From Pisolithus tinctorius (taxonomy: Eukaryota; Basidiomycota; Agaricomycetes; Boletales; Pisolithaceae), in the NCBI GenBank assembly GCA_024663395.1, contig JANFAH010000002.1, forward strand, positions 2,604,001-2,668,000: a DNA stretch of 64,000 bases. Direction: 5' to 3'. The notes below the pieces were generated by a model. That model ran no database searches, was not told the DNA's origin, and worked only from the letters and a program-made list of their open reading frames with translations. Of the stretch, positions 53,512-64,000 are shown one piece after another. Within the stretch, counting starts at the first letter, position 1; each line of letters begins with the position of its first letter. The translations under genes were made by a program, and so were the position numbers.

Positions 53512-55092
53512 TCAGCTAGGCGGGAAGTCGCCAAACTCCCAACTATAACACTCCTGGGAAAATTAAATGTGGCGAGTCAGACATCAGAACGCAAACTCAA
53601 ATGAAGAGGAACGCGGCTCACCACGCAGTCCACATCTCGCTTGGGCCTAGGAACTTCTCGACCCACTTCGTCACAAGGTGCCCACGGCTTTCCCAACACG
53701 TTTTCAATCACGGTCACGATCCCATGGGTTCGAACGTCAACTGACCACGAAAGGTTGCTCACAGTATCGTACACGATAGACTCCCCGAGGTGACATCTGT
53801 AGATGGTTAATGAGAACACGCTAGCAACGAACATGACCACTTTGAGCATACTTCGTCTCCATGGCAAACCCTGCCAGAGAACAGGAAGAAAGCACGCCAT
53901 TACATGTGCCCATAGCGATGGGATCAGCAGTATGATAAACATGTGTCACATGTTGCGTAGATGGCTGCGAGTATGATAGTTAGGACTACTGAAAGGACTA
54001 AGGGAGATATATAGCATACTGGCGATGGAAGGTGTAGCCGCTGTGCTGCTAACCTTTCTCCAGGAGACTCGAAAGCAACCACAGGTACACCAAAAGTTAC
54101 ACCCAGTAAAGATGCCAGAGCACCACCTACGATGTAAGTCAAGTTAGGGTACTGAGCATTGCACACACCTCCACTTACCCATCGAGTGCCCTATGATCCA
54201 TATATTCGAGTGCGGATACATGTACGTTAAGTTATTGTATAGATTCTACCCAAAAGTTGGCGTTGGAGTTTCGCAGCGAGGAATGGACTCACCGTTCCGA
54301 TAGGATAAAACAAACTTTCCTCCACCAAGGCCCGCTCCAAACACAACTGGTCACATTTCCACCCCCCACGGTAACATCCACACACAGCTGTCCACGTCCA
54401 GTCTATACGGGCACAACAACAACTAAACAGCAGATTGTCATTAAACTTGTCCTTCTTCGCCGTTGGACCTCCGCCCCCAAACAAACTTGTTGAAGTGCCC
54501 TTTATGGAAAGCACAACCGTAGAGTTGTCTGGAGTGGCAAAGACATAACCACGGAACCCGTCGGAATCAGGTTCCCAGCCGAATGGGTAGTGCTGCGCAG
54601 AAACAAAAATTTAGCGAGTTCTTGGAGCATCGAACAAAACTCCTAACAAACACGCACAGGAATCCACCCGTTTCCCAGTTTGTACCATGCAGTGTCGTTT
54701 GGAGTTACATAGGCATTATTCGTCATCTTTGCAAGTTCCAGGAGTGTTTCCCTACTCTCGACGGCTGGGCCGAGAATCTCGTCTTCGTACCACGGTAACT
54801 TGGTGCTTTGGGCATGTCTTATGGAACGTATCCTCGCCTCGGAGAACTCCTCGAAAGACGGTGGTCGGAACGACGATATGTATCTCGACCCAAGCTCATG
54901 TATCGTCTCAGTGAATCCGACTGGACGTACGTCGGAGAATACCACGTTCCCTGCAAGCGAAACAGCGTGTTCGTGTCGGAGCTCAAATCGCAGTCGTGGA
55001 GGAACCTTTCCAAGGCCATCGTCGTGAGGTCGTTTACCACTGAAAAGTTCCAGGAATGCAATGAGCAAAGCCGACAATACGGTCGGTAACAT
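53512..55092 (-). CDS. ATG15: Autophagic lipase ATG15 (class 3 lipase)
   Basis: Seven minus-strand exons: 55092-54658, 54592-54293, 54245-54179, 54126-54020, 53964-53852, 53796-53622 and 53553-53512, giving 412 residues. A hydrophobic N-terminus ([17 protein letters not shown]) serves as signal anchor. [35 protein letters not shown] and [12 protein letters not shown] are family hallmarks. The nucleophile is in GHSMGGALASL (Ser near 266), followed by [36 protein letters not shown] (acid), ETKCHLG and RTHGI (His). The C-terminus is [13 protein letters not shown]15 reaches the vacuole by the MVB route and lyses autophagic and cytoplasm-to-vacuole bodies. The last 42-bp exon is supported by matching the family's C-terminal motif. 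Confidence 0.87.
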
Positions 55093-55265
55093 CGGGTGCC
55101 ATCATACCCCAGTCGCCAAGCACATGCGCAAACCACACCATAATGTGCAGCTTAGTCATCAAGTTCCACAATCTATTCCCCGTTTTGGTATGTCTTCTCG
55201 TGGTATTCTACCGGCGACTTCCAACTAGAAAAGCATGAATTTTTCCTAGTCTGACGTGTTAGCAG

Positions 55266-56995
55266 ATGGCGTCAGAGCTATCGAGGATCACAGATTTCTT
55301 GACAAAAATGGCGTCGATGCGGCTAGTTGGGAACCGTTGGTCCAGGACACTCTGGATCGCATCGGCAGAGATTGAAACAGTCACTTTGTCTTTATCCTCT
55401 CTACATTCCTGGCGCAACTCCTTGTTGCATGTCTCTCGCTTGCCTCCGGAACCACTGACTGCAATCTTTCTCGAGTACGCGCTCGAATGTGATGACACCT
55501 TCGCAGGTGTGGTCCCTGATTGGGTCACTGTCTCTCACATTTGCCGTACCTGGCGTCAGGTTGCCCTGAACTGCCCTGCCCTTTGGACTCGTCTTTTCTT
55601 TGTCTCGCGTCCACTGATGGACGAATTACTAGCAAGATCCAAGACCTCTACTGTCCGTTCGTGTTGATCTATCCGATCTTCCTTCGTTAGAGCCTGTGAA
55701 GGCTCTTTAGAAAGCGTTGAGTCATATGCACCGCATCCAACATCCCTGGATTCGTTGTTCGAGATTCCATTCCACCGAGTTCCTGCACCTGTTGACTGCA
55801 ACTGCACCCATGCTACGGTCATTTCACTTGTGTTTGACCACCGTTATATTTCTTGGCCAGCAAATCACCATAGACAAAAACACTTCTGCTGGATCGGCGC
55901 CTTGCCTTCGTGAACTGCGCCTGGAGAGATGTCGAGTGGATTGGTCGTCACCTGTCTTCAGCGGGCTCACGAATATGAATCCCGTCAACATCAGTATCAT
56001 GACTATGTCAACTATGGATACTGTTATCCGCGCCACGGGCCAATTGCCAGACCTTCAACAACTGTTCTTGGAGGGCTCACTTCCAAGCGTGAGTGCCCGG
56101 CCCATTGACTCACATGGCATGGCCAAAATTCCCCTTCCGAAGTTGGAGAATGTCAGCCTGACCGACTCAATTTTCTCTATCGTAGCGTTTCTAGCTCATC
56201 TAGAATTCCCTCGATCCGCGATGGTCCACCTGCGTTGTATTTGTTCAGCTGCTTCCGATGTCACCATTATCCAGCCATTCGTTGAGGAGAGATTCGATGA
56301 CAGCTCTCGTCCGTCTCAGATTCCTAGATCATCTATGCCACTCATCTGGTCTTTAGACCTCGATTGTGAGGTGGAACAGGACACCTGGAGCGTTGTTTGC
56401 GGCATATTAGATCCCAATATCCATCGGACGAACTATCTATATTCCACGGACGAATACCTTGATAAGAATTCGACGTTTGCTTCGACTCGAATTTACAGAA
56501 CGAGAGTTTTGGCTCAGGGGAGGACGCTCAGAGAGGCTCATTGCCCTCTGTCGCACTCTACCCCTTACGCACTTGAGGCGGCTGACGGTGCGCGAGGGCA
56601 GACGGTCGGACTCTTCCCGTGCTCGTCTTTTAACAGAGGCATTTCGTGGTGCTCCGGAACTGCGTGTTATTGAATTGGATGGCAGTGCCCACCGATTTAT
56701 CCACGCACTCTTCAGGGATACGATATTCGCGCCTGCTTTGACCGATGTAACACTCAGGAACGTCAACTTCAGTTGGTGTGTGGTCAAGACTCCCCATGAA
56801 CACTCCGGATCGTGCGTGCGATGCCTACGCCATTTATTGGCCAATCGTGCGCAGTTAGGCCTTAAGTTGCGAAGGCTGATCCTCGATGCTTGCAGCAGGA
56901 TCAAAGATAATGATGCGAGGGGTTTGAGGGAGGCGGTTGGCCAACTAGATGGAGTCGTGGTGAGCGAAAGTGGGGATACCTCCGTGAACTCTTAA
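55266..56995 (+). pseudogene. Decayed F-box/LRR-like gene
   Basis: From ATG 55266, LSLSSLHSWRNSLLHVSRLP and PEPLTAIFLEYALECDD lead into VSHICRTWRQVALNCPALWT, an F-box-like start common in mushrooms. Near 55,640 a +1 shift is needed to reach SVRVDLSDLPSLEPVKAL. A TAG at about 55,710 then stands where Gln fits, and the main frame continues 55717-56470 with leucine-rich character. A second shift near 56,470-56,530 is needed to enter the last frame (LTHLRRLTVREG, PALTDVTLRNVNFSW) that ends at 56995. Two frame breaks and one stop point to a pseudogene, although assembly errors or odd introns cannot be excluded. Confidence 0.6.
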
Positions 56996-57463
56996 CACAT
57001 CTGATATTGACGAGTCGATTTATCAGATAGCGTAGAGGTTAGCGGTAGTGTTGTATTATACCATACCATAATAATGCAATGGGTTTGGAATGACCTGACT
57101 AGTACACGAAGGTACAAGCAGACGTGTCTTGACTAACGTATTTTCGTGCTCCAAGAGACAGTTGTCGGCATACATATTTCTCAAGTTCTCACTAGGGTGT
57201 TACAGGGGCTAGTAATCTCGTATCTTCTCGGAAACTTCCCATCCCCTAACGGTTGGGACTTCGAAACTGGAACAAGGATAAGACCGCAAGGAGACTCAAA
57301 TCCGCACGTGCTGATGATTCTTGAAATTCTCGATTGCGCACAACTATAGTTGCATTGCTAGCATCCATGATCTGCGATTTCCAAAAAGTGACCGTAGGTT
57401 CAGCGGGGTTCCGCTAGATATAAAAGAGAAGAGATTGTGCGCACTTTCTAACATCGAACCTCC

Positions 57464-58773
57464 ATGTCTTACAGAACGACAGTTCGGACCTTTGGCCCAT
57501 CTCCTGCTAGTGACAGTTTCCTCCTGAAAGGCCTGGAAGATCCACCTGAGACTATTTCTCCCGAGGCAGCAGACCATTCTTCTAGCAGGGTAGAGCTACG
57601 GAATGTCAAGCCGATTGCCTCCTACTCGTGGATCGGAGGGCCGACACCTAGCATCGCCGTTCCAGGTGAGGAAAGCTGGTTAAAAGGCTTGACGATCAAA
57701 GTTAGTAACCTAGATCATGCATTACCAGCTTCTCCGCGCATTTGGAAGATGACCACTGTTACGACCGTTCCTGCCGACTCCGGTGTCCATTACGTCGATC
57801 GTAATACATCGTTTATGGGACGTCGTTCGGCTCTCATCCCCATATTTGCTGCTGTCGATTCACTGCATGACGATTTCCGGTATCGTGACTTCGATCTTGT
57901 GACGGACAGGAATAACTTGCGCAAACTGTTACGTTGCATCGATGGACAGCATGAAAAGACCTTCCGCATTGATCTCGATGTGTTAGGGAAGACGTGTCTC
58001 TTTACACGCCGCGAAGAAACCTTGGCGGAGACTCTCACAGAATTCCGTGGATACGGCCACGAGTATGAAATGGCTGCAACTAAACCACGTCGTGGCTCCG
58101 AAGACGAAATAAGTCACCATCGCATTATCAGCTACGTGAGTCACTGTGATCACCTCCACCCTACTATGTCACCCAGTATACTGGTTAGGATTTCGGAGGG
58201 CTTAAAGTATTGCTTCGTTATGAAGTCGATGCCTGTGCGGAGCCGGAAAGCGAGGATGATTCTTTCCTCGCCTCCTTCTCCACACTGAGCATAGGGGCGA
58301 CGGGAGGAGCGCCAACACTCTCTAATGATTCAGCCTTCTCCAGCCGTTTCGGGATGAAAGTAAAGCTGACTTCACCTCGCTCGGTCCTTCCTCAGTCAAG
58401 CGTGATCGAGATTAAGACTAGAGCAGCACGCAGGGAACTGGACTGGAAAGAAGTCTACCCCCAGTTATACCTGTCGCAAACATCTTACCTGTACTTGGCA
58501 AAGCACACACGTGGCACATTTGGTCGAGTGGAGAAGTTTCAGATCAATAGCGAGGGGATGGCTGCCCACGCTAGAGAGGCTGAAGCTTCGATGGCTAAAT
58601 TGGAGGCACTTCTGAGTGCTATTCTAAAGGCCGTACGAAAATATGGCGAGGGGGTGCCTCTAAGTTTGGTGTATCGTGCAGGGGAGTTACAGTTGTATAA
58701 GCGCAAACGAGGGACTAGACGACCTTTCGGGAAGGACGTTTTGAGCAAGTTTCCACGTGTAGCTGCTACCTGA
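57464..58773 (+). CDS. Conserved fungal protein, often database-named 'geranylgeranyl pyrophosphate synthetase' (copy A)
   Basis: Two exons (57464-58135 and 58189-58773) give 418 residues; the 53-bp intron (GTGAGT...TTAG) falls after HHRIISY and before DFGGLKVLLRYEVDA. Other landmarks are IASYSWIGGPTPSIAVPG, SALIPIFAAVD, FDLVTDRNNLRKLLRCIDG, KTFRIDLDVLGKTCLFTRRE and YLAKHTRGTFGRVEKF. This pattern matches a large fungal family carried in databases under a prenyl-synthase name. I see no DDxxD motif, so that name is doubtful. The real function is unknown. Promoter TATA: GATATAAAAGAG at 57416-57427. Confidence 0.75.
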
Positions 58774-59040
58774 CGCAGTAGGAGGAAAGGGAGATTGGCG
58801 GAGGCAATAGGTTGATGAAAGCAGTTGCAAGTAGCGTTTTTTGTCAGTTTTTCGGACATCCTTTCGGTGCTTTCTGGTTAGAGCCGTTCCAGGTAGACCG
58901 AGCTATCCTTCACACCGAAGTGCTCATCGTGTCGTATTCGAACGAACCAGTCCCGACGTTTTCAAATGGTGTGCTGAGGTGTGGAACCTACTGCAGAAGG
59001 TAAGGCTCCAGACTGATCGATGGTACGGAATCATCGTATA
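58774..59040. other. 3' flank of copy A gene
   Basis: Short noncoding stretch matching 62699-62990 of the right copy with small indels. Nothing else was recognised. Confidence 0.4.
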
Positions 59041-60292
59041 TTGAGATCTTGGCATTGATGTCACCAAAAGCCAGTCGCGCATTTCCTAAGAAGTTACGGG
59101 AGTTGCTAGGACAAGGTATGATACGCGATCGCAGAGTGAGAGAAGGAAACAGTCGATAGAACGGCGTAATCACCACAATCGGTGTACTAGACTCACGAGC
59201 CCTGTCCATCGGAACCCACTCTGAAGCTGCAGAAAAAAGTCAGATGATTTGCATTGCAAAGTAATTCCTATTAACGACGACGGGTTGAGGTAATAGTAGT
59301 GCTTGTCCATCAAGTACCATTTTCGCGGATTTCCTCTGCAACAGCGTAAACTCGACGTCTTCGAAAACCAACTCCCCACCAACTCTCATTAACCTCATAC
59401 TATATAGAATATGATGATTAGGTGGATGAATTTGGCTGCGATTAAAGATAATATACTTACCGAGACGCTTGCAGGAGGAGTTGCGAAGTGAAAATTGACT
59501 TCGTGCTCACTGCACCATTTGTCGACAGGTGGAATGGTGTGGATTTGGCAGTGGTTGCGGAGGCAGTACGTCCCGGGACAGACGTATTAAAGCAATGGCG
59601 TGGGACATGTGGCATGCAGACACTTTGATGGATGCGTTTGGTGGCGCCATCGCGGAGGATTCCGGTAGTGATTCTTGTACAAAATCACTCTCCCTCATGA
59701 TCATCATCATGAAGCTTGGGAGGCGGAACAGGACGTACCCAAAATGCAACACTCTCGCCCATGATCACAGTCTGGACCGATTGAATTCGTGATGTGACTT
59801 GGGCGTGCGAGGCGAGCGCAACGCACTGAACATTGTTGAGCGATTCTGGAAGAGGGGGAAACGTATCAGCTATCACAACCCCAATGCCTTTCTTTGCGAT
59901 AAAAGGAGCGATTCAGAGGAGGTGAGGGATGGATAGATTCGACTGTTTGTCTTTGCCTCTGAACTCTGGCCTTATTAGGAGATAGAGGTTGAGAATCGGC
60001 GTCAGACGTGCCGTGGACTTGCTACGTGCTGAATGTACATGATTAGTATAGTATGAGTCCGAATATTGACCTACCCCACCAGTGCTAGTGACCGATATGA
60101 CAGTCCATTCCGATAACATCTTGCCCAGGAGTGGAGGAACGAAGGAAACACACATTCCGCACCGCGGATCATTGCTCGTTCCCACCTCGTGTTCGCATCC
60201 GACCCGGGGGTATACGAGAAGAGTGCCGACGTCGATGGGCTTGAGCAGGCGTAGGAAGAAATGTCGAAGGTAGTCTCATTGGACGCGGCCAA
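59041..60292 (-). pseudogene. Possible decayed minus-strand gene in the duplicated unit (copy A)
   Basis: Protein-like minus-strand pieces are MAASNETTFDISSYACSS near 60,292, then GIGVVIADTFPPLPES with IQSVQTVIMGESVAFWV near 59,700-59,880, then ESLPESSAM, then GGELVFEDVEFTLLQRKSA near 59,350. Related pieces occur in the right copy (IQSVQSAIMGGSIAFWI, ELVVGDVEFALSQRKS). Frames break several times between them and I could not connect a credible exon chain, so either introns are missed or the gene is broken. The family was not recognised. Confidence 0.35.
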
Positions 60293-60850
60293 ATGATAAA
60301 TATTGCCGGTGGGGGGTGTCAGTGCTTGCGTTGTGGCTGTTGATGGAATCGGCGCAAGGTGTCATATTATACATAGGTGCATGGGTCAACTTTTGGTGAT
60401 ATGTAACACTGGCCGGACGACGTCGCCAAATCGCCGCACGCTCGCCAGAATCTAAACGGAGTCACTTACAGGCTCGTCCAATCCTCTGATCGAGTATGGG
60501 GAGCTGGCGAGCCTGGAAGTGGTACGCTGCTGGGATGTAGGGCAAGTCTGGTTTGAGTTTTGGTCAGTTCTGGCCTATCTCCCACCTGCCTCCCATTCGC
60601 ATCCTAGCGTGTTTGGTCGGTCCTGTGACCTCTTCTCGACCCCGTTCCACTCGTCCGCTCTTCGAGATCACTACTGGCCTCATACCTTGATGTTCATTGA
60701 TATTCCTTGATTTTCCCATGGCTTTGGTTTGCTTCACCTTTGTAAAGCATTGTAAGGCTACATCCACGTATACTGCTGGACTTGATAAAATTATACGTTC
60801 AGAAGGCCGTGCCGCACCATTCCACGCACTCCCCCGATTCGATCACTGGG

Positions 60851-60884
60851 TCACGTGACCGCTGACCGTTCTATAGTCACGTGA
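60851..60884 (+). promoter_or_regulatory. Paired TCACGTGA palindromes and CT-rich promoter-like stretch
   Basis: TCACGTGA at 60851-60858 and 60877-60884, 26 bp apart, each a perfect 8-bp palindrome with a CACGTG E-box core (bHLH-type site). A CT-rich stretch at about 61,010-61,070 resembles a fungal transcription start region. The sequence switches into the duplication at about 61,103, so the original downstream gene may have been displaced. Confidence 0.4.
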
Positions 60885-61388
60885 TCCTCTTTCGATGCGC
60901 TCGCTGGCTCGGCATCTCGGCACGCTCGAGTCTTGCGACCCGGACTTCTCCCCAAGCATTAGATCGCACTCTGCTTTCGTGATCTACGTTTAATATCCGT
61001 CTAGCCATCTTGTTTTAGTCTCTCTATCAGATCTTTTATCTTCTCTACTTCTCTCTCACTCTGTTACTTATAGTTCACCTGGATACGAAGGCTGATGTAC
61101 TCACTAGAGTGTTACAGGGGGCTCGTAATCTTGTTCTTTCTCGGAGACTTCCCACCTCCCGATAGTTGGGACTTCGAACCTGGGACAAGGATGAGAACAC
61201 GAGGAGACCCCAAACCCGCACGTGCTAGTCATTTTTGGAATTCTTGATTGCGCCCAGCTACTTCTTCCCAGCAGTTGCGTTGCTAGCATCCATGATCTGC
61301 GATTTCCGAAAAGTGACCGTAGGTTCAGTGGCGTTCCGCTAGATATAAAAGAGAAGAGATTGTGTGCACATTCTAATTTCGAACCTCC

Positions 61389-62698
61389 ATGTCTTACAGA
61401 ACGACAGTTCGGACCTTTGGCCCATCTCCTGCTAGTGACAGTTTCCTCCTGAAAGGCCTGGAAGATCCACCTGAGACCATTTCTACCGAGGCAGCAGGCC
61501 GTTCTTCTAGCAAGGTAGAGCTACGAAATGTCAAACCGATTGCCTCCTACTCGTGGATCGGAGGGTCAACACCTAGCATCGCCGTTCCTGGTGAGGAAAG
61601 CTGGTTAAAAGGCTTGACGATCAAAGTTAGTGACCTAGATTATGCGTTACCAGCTTCTCCGCGCATTTGGAGGACGACCACTGTTACGACCGTTCCCGCC
61701 GACTCCGGTGTCCATTACGTCGATCGTAATACATCGTTTATGGGACATCGTTCGGCTCTCATCCCCATATTTGCTGCTGTCGATTCACTGCATGACGACT
61801 TCCAGTATCGTGACTTCGATCTTGTGACGGACAGGAATAACTTGCGCAAATTGTTACGTTGCATCGATGGACAGCATGAAAAGACCTTCCGCATTGATCT
61901 TGATGTGTTAGGGAAGACGTGTCTCTTTACACGCCGCGAAGAAACCCTGGCGGAGACTATCACAGAATTCCGTGGATTTGGCCATGAGTATGAAATGGCT
62001 GCAACTAAACCACGTCGTGGCTCCGAAGACGAAATAAGTCATCATCGCATCATCAGCTACGTGAGTCACTGTGATCACCTCCACCCTACTATGTCACCCA
62101 GTATACTGGTTAGGATTTCGGAGGGCTTAAAGTATTGCTTCGTTATGAAGTCGATGCCTGTGTGGAGTCGGAAAGCGAGGACGATTCTTTCCTCGCCTCC
62201 TTCTCCGCACTAAGCATAGGGGCGACAGGAGGAGCGTCAACACTTCCTGACGATTCAGCCTTCTCCAGCCGTTTCGGGATGAAAGTAAAGCTGACTTCAC
62301 CTCGCTCAGTTGTCCCTCAGTCGAGCGTGATCGAGATCACGACTAGAGCGGCACGCAGGGAACTGGACTGGAAAGAAGCCTACCCCCAGTTATACCTGTC
62401 CCAAACACCTTACCTGTACTTGGCAAAGCACACACGTGGCACGTTCGGTCGAGTGGAGAAGTTTCAGATCAATAGTAAGGGGATGGCAGCCCACGCCAGG
62501 GAGGCTGAAGCTTCGATGGCTAAATTGGAGGCACTTCTGAGTGCTATTCTAAAGGCCGTACGAAAGCATGGCGAAGGAGTGCCTCTAAGCTTGGTGTATC
62601 GTGCAGGGGAGTTAAAGTTATATAAGCGCAAACAAGGGACTAGACAACCTTTTGGGAAGGACATTTTGAGCAAGTTTCCACGTGTAGCTGCTACCTGA
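61389..62698 (+). CDS. Conserved fungal protein, 'geranylgeranyl pyrophosphate synthetase'-named family (copy B)
   Basis: Exons 61389-62060 and 62114-62698, 418 residues, the same splice sites and length as copy A at offset 3,925. By eye roughly 95% of residues are identical. Changes include GGSTP for GGPTP, SDLDYAL for SNLDHAL, RTTTVT for KMTTVT, and KEAYPQLYLSQTPY for KEVYPQLYLSQTSY. The frame is fully open, so both copies may be functional. The upstream TATA-like GATATAAAAGAG is conserved at 61341-61352. The same caution about the family name applies. Confidence 0.75.
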
Positions 62699-63032
62699 TG
62701 AATTTGCTGACAGTAGGAGGAAGGGAGATAGACGGAGGCATGGGGAAACAGGTTGATGGAAGCAATTGCAAGTAGTGTTTTCTGTCAGTTTTCCGGACAT
62801 CTTTTCGGTGCCTTCTGGTTGGAGCCGTTCCATGTAAACCGAGTTATGCTTCACACTGCGGTGCCCATCGCGTTGTATTGAATATCGTCGAACGAGCTAG
62901 TCCTGAGGTTTTCAAATGGTGTGTCGCAGTGGGGAACCTACTGCAGAAGGTAGGGCTCCAGACTGATCGGTGGTACAGAATCGCCGTATGTTGAGGCCTT
63001 CGCACTGATGTCGCCGAAAGCCGGTAACGCAT

Positions 63033-64000
63033 TTCCTAAGTAGTTGCGGGACCTAGTAGGACCAGATATGACACGCGATCGAATGGCGTAGGCCCTACAA
63101 TCCGCCTGCTAAACTCACGAGCCCTGTCCATCGAGTACCATCTCGTGGATTTCCTCTGCGACAGCGCAAACTCGACGTCTCCAACAACCAACTCCTCACT
63201 AACTCTCATTGACTTCATACGATATAGAACATGATGAGCAGATGGATGAATTTGGCTGCGAATAAAGATAATATGCTTACCGAGACGCTTGCAGGAGTTG
63301 CGAAATTGGTATTGACTACGTGCTCGCCGCACTACTTGTCGACAGGTAGAACGGTGTGTATTTTGCAGTGGTTTCAGGGGCAGTACGTCCTGAGAGAGAT
63401 GTATTAAGGCAATGGCATGGAACAATGGGGAGGGGTGGCACGCCGACGCTTTGATGGATTTGTTTCGTGGTGTCATTGCAGAAGATTCTGGTAGTGATTC
63501 TTGTACGAAATCACTTCCCCTCCTCAGCATCATGAAGCTTGGGAGGTAGAGCCCAGGGTAGATCTGCGCATTGTGTCACACGTTGGTTTATATCACTGCG
63601 TGTAAGCACATGAAAATCGGCGTCCGATGCAGAGGGAAGAAGGGAAGAAAAACGTATCCAAAACGCAATACTCCCACCCATGATCGCACTCTGGACCGAT
63701 TGAAATCGCAATGTGATTTGGGCGACTAAATGTTGTTGAGCGGTGAATCAGGAAGAAGGGGAAACGTATCAGTAATCGCAACCCCAACGCCTCTCTCTGC
63801 GATAAGAGGAGCGATTCAGAGGGGGGATGGATCGATGGATTCGACTGTTCGTCTTTGTCTCTGAACTCTAGTCCTACTCGGGTATAAAGGTTGGAAATCC
63901 GAATCAGGCGTACCGTGGACTTGCTGCGTGATGAATGCACATGATTTGTAAAACGTATGAGTCTGAATATTGTTTGACCTACCCACCAGCGCTAGCGACC
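63033..64000 (-). pseudogene. Possible decayed minus-strand gene in the duplicated unit (copy B, truncated by window end)
   Basis: The minus-strand frame 63036-63533 (about 165 codons) has SDFVQESLPESSAMTP and ELVVGDVEFALSQRKS, matching pieces in copy A. IQSVQSAIMGGSIAFWI lies further upstream. It lacks a segment present in copy A near 59,230-59,330. The product is unknown. Confidence 0.35.

Larger units (their letters stand above)
57190..61102 (+). repeat. Segmental tandem duplication, left copy
   Basis: The sequence from about 57,190 (CTCACTAGGGTGTTACAGG) matches that from about 61,103 at an offset near 3,925 bp. The match covers the upstream region, the two-exon gene and a 3' region up to about 60,100, and continues to the window's end in the right copy. 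Spacer 60,300-61,100 is present only here. Small indels occur in the noncoding parts, while the gene stays in frame in both copies. Confidence 0.85.
61103..64000 (+). repeat. Segmental tandem duplication, right copy (runs off the window)
   Basis: Matches about 57,190 onward. The final bases (TGACCTACCCACCAGCGCTAGCGACC) correspond to about 60,070-60,092 of the left copy, so the duplicated unit continues beyond this window. Confidence 0.85.

Noticed and set aside
60841..60960. tRNA-like folding near the twin E-boxes
   Set aside because: No T-arm or anticodon-arm pattern; the palindromes explain the apparent stems.

Overview
The window is eukaryotic nuclear DNA from a mushroom-type basidiomycete (Agaricomycete). 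Evidence for this is the short GT-AG introns of about 50-70 bp, closely packed genes such as NUP54/57, ATG15, CTF8, an alpha-arrestin and F-box genes, and Ty3/gypsy chromoviruses, PIF/Harbinger and Helitron elements of the kinds common in these fungi. No rRNA, tRNA or CRISPR array was recognised.

Bases 1 to about 39,300 are a nest of transposable elements. The oldest layer is a decayed Helitron whose Rep/helicase coding is spread over 10.9-14.2 kb, 22.2-22.3 kb and 26.4-27.0 kb on the + strand. A piece of its N-terminal region (3.5-3.6 and 10.4-10.9 kb) lies on the opposite strand. Four LTR elements sit in this layer, each with flanking target-site copies: element 1 (3631-10406, + strand, 451-bp LTRs, TSD GTTTC), element 2 (14205-22215, - strand, 695-bp LTRs), element 4 (22314-26438, - strand, 358-bp LTRs, gag only) and element 3 (27588-39113, - strand, 691-bp LTRs, TSD GCAGG). 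Element 3 is itself split by a PIF/Harbinger DNA transposon (34042-37636, 118-bp TIRs, TSD TTA). Elements 1, 2 and 3 are chromoviruses with gag, protease, RT, RNase H, integrase and chromodomain. Each also has an extra sense-strand ORF between pol and the 3' LTR carrying a CCHC-like zinc knuckle. Their leaders carry the geometry expected of self-primed reverse transcription (Tf1/sushi type). Element 4 has a tRNA-type primer site instead.

Every difference I could find within the four LTR pairs is a CpG transition, and nearly all premature stops look like CGA to TGA. This implies heavy cytosine methylation or a RIP-like process acting on the repeats.

Bases from about 39,800 to the end are ordinary gene space: a METTL-type methyltransferase, an alpha-arrestin sharing a promoter region with NUP54/57, two basidiomycete proteins without known function, an F-box protein, the cohesion factor CTF8, the autophagic lipase ATG15, a decayed F-box gene, and a tandem segmental duplication (offset 3,925 bp) carrying two intact copies of a 418-residue protein. 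All exon models were made by eye from reading frames, splice signals and family resemblance, with no alignment or transcript data.
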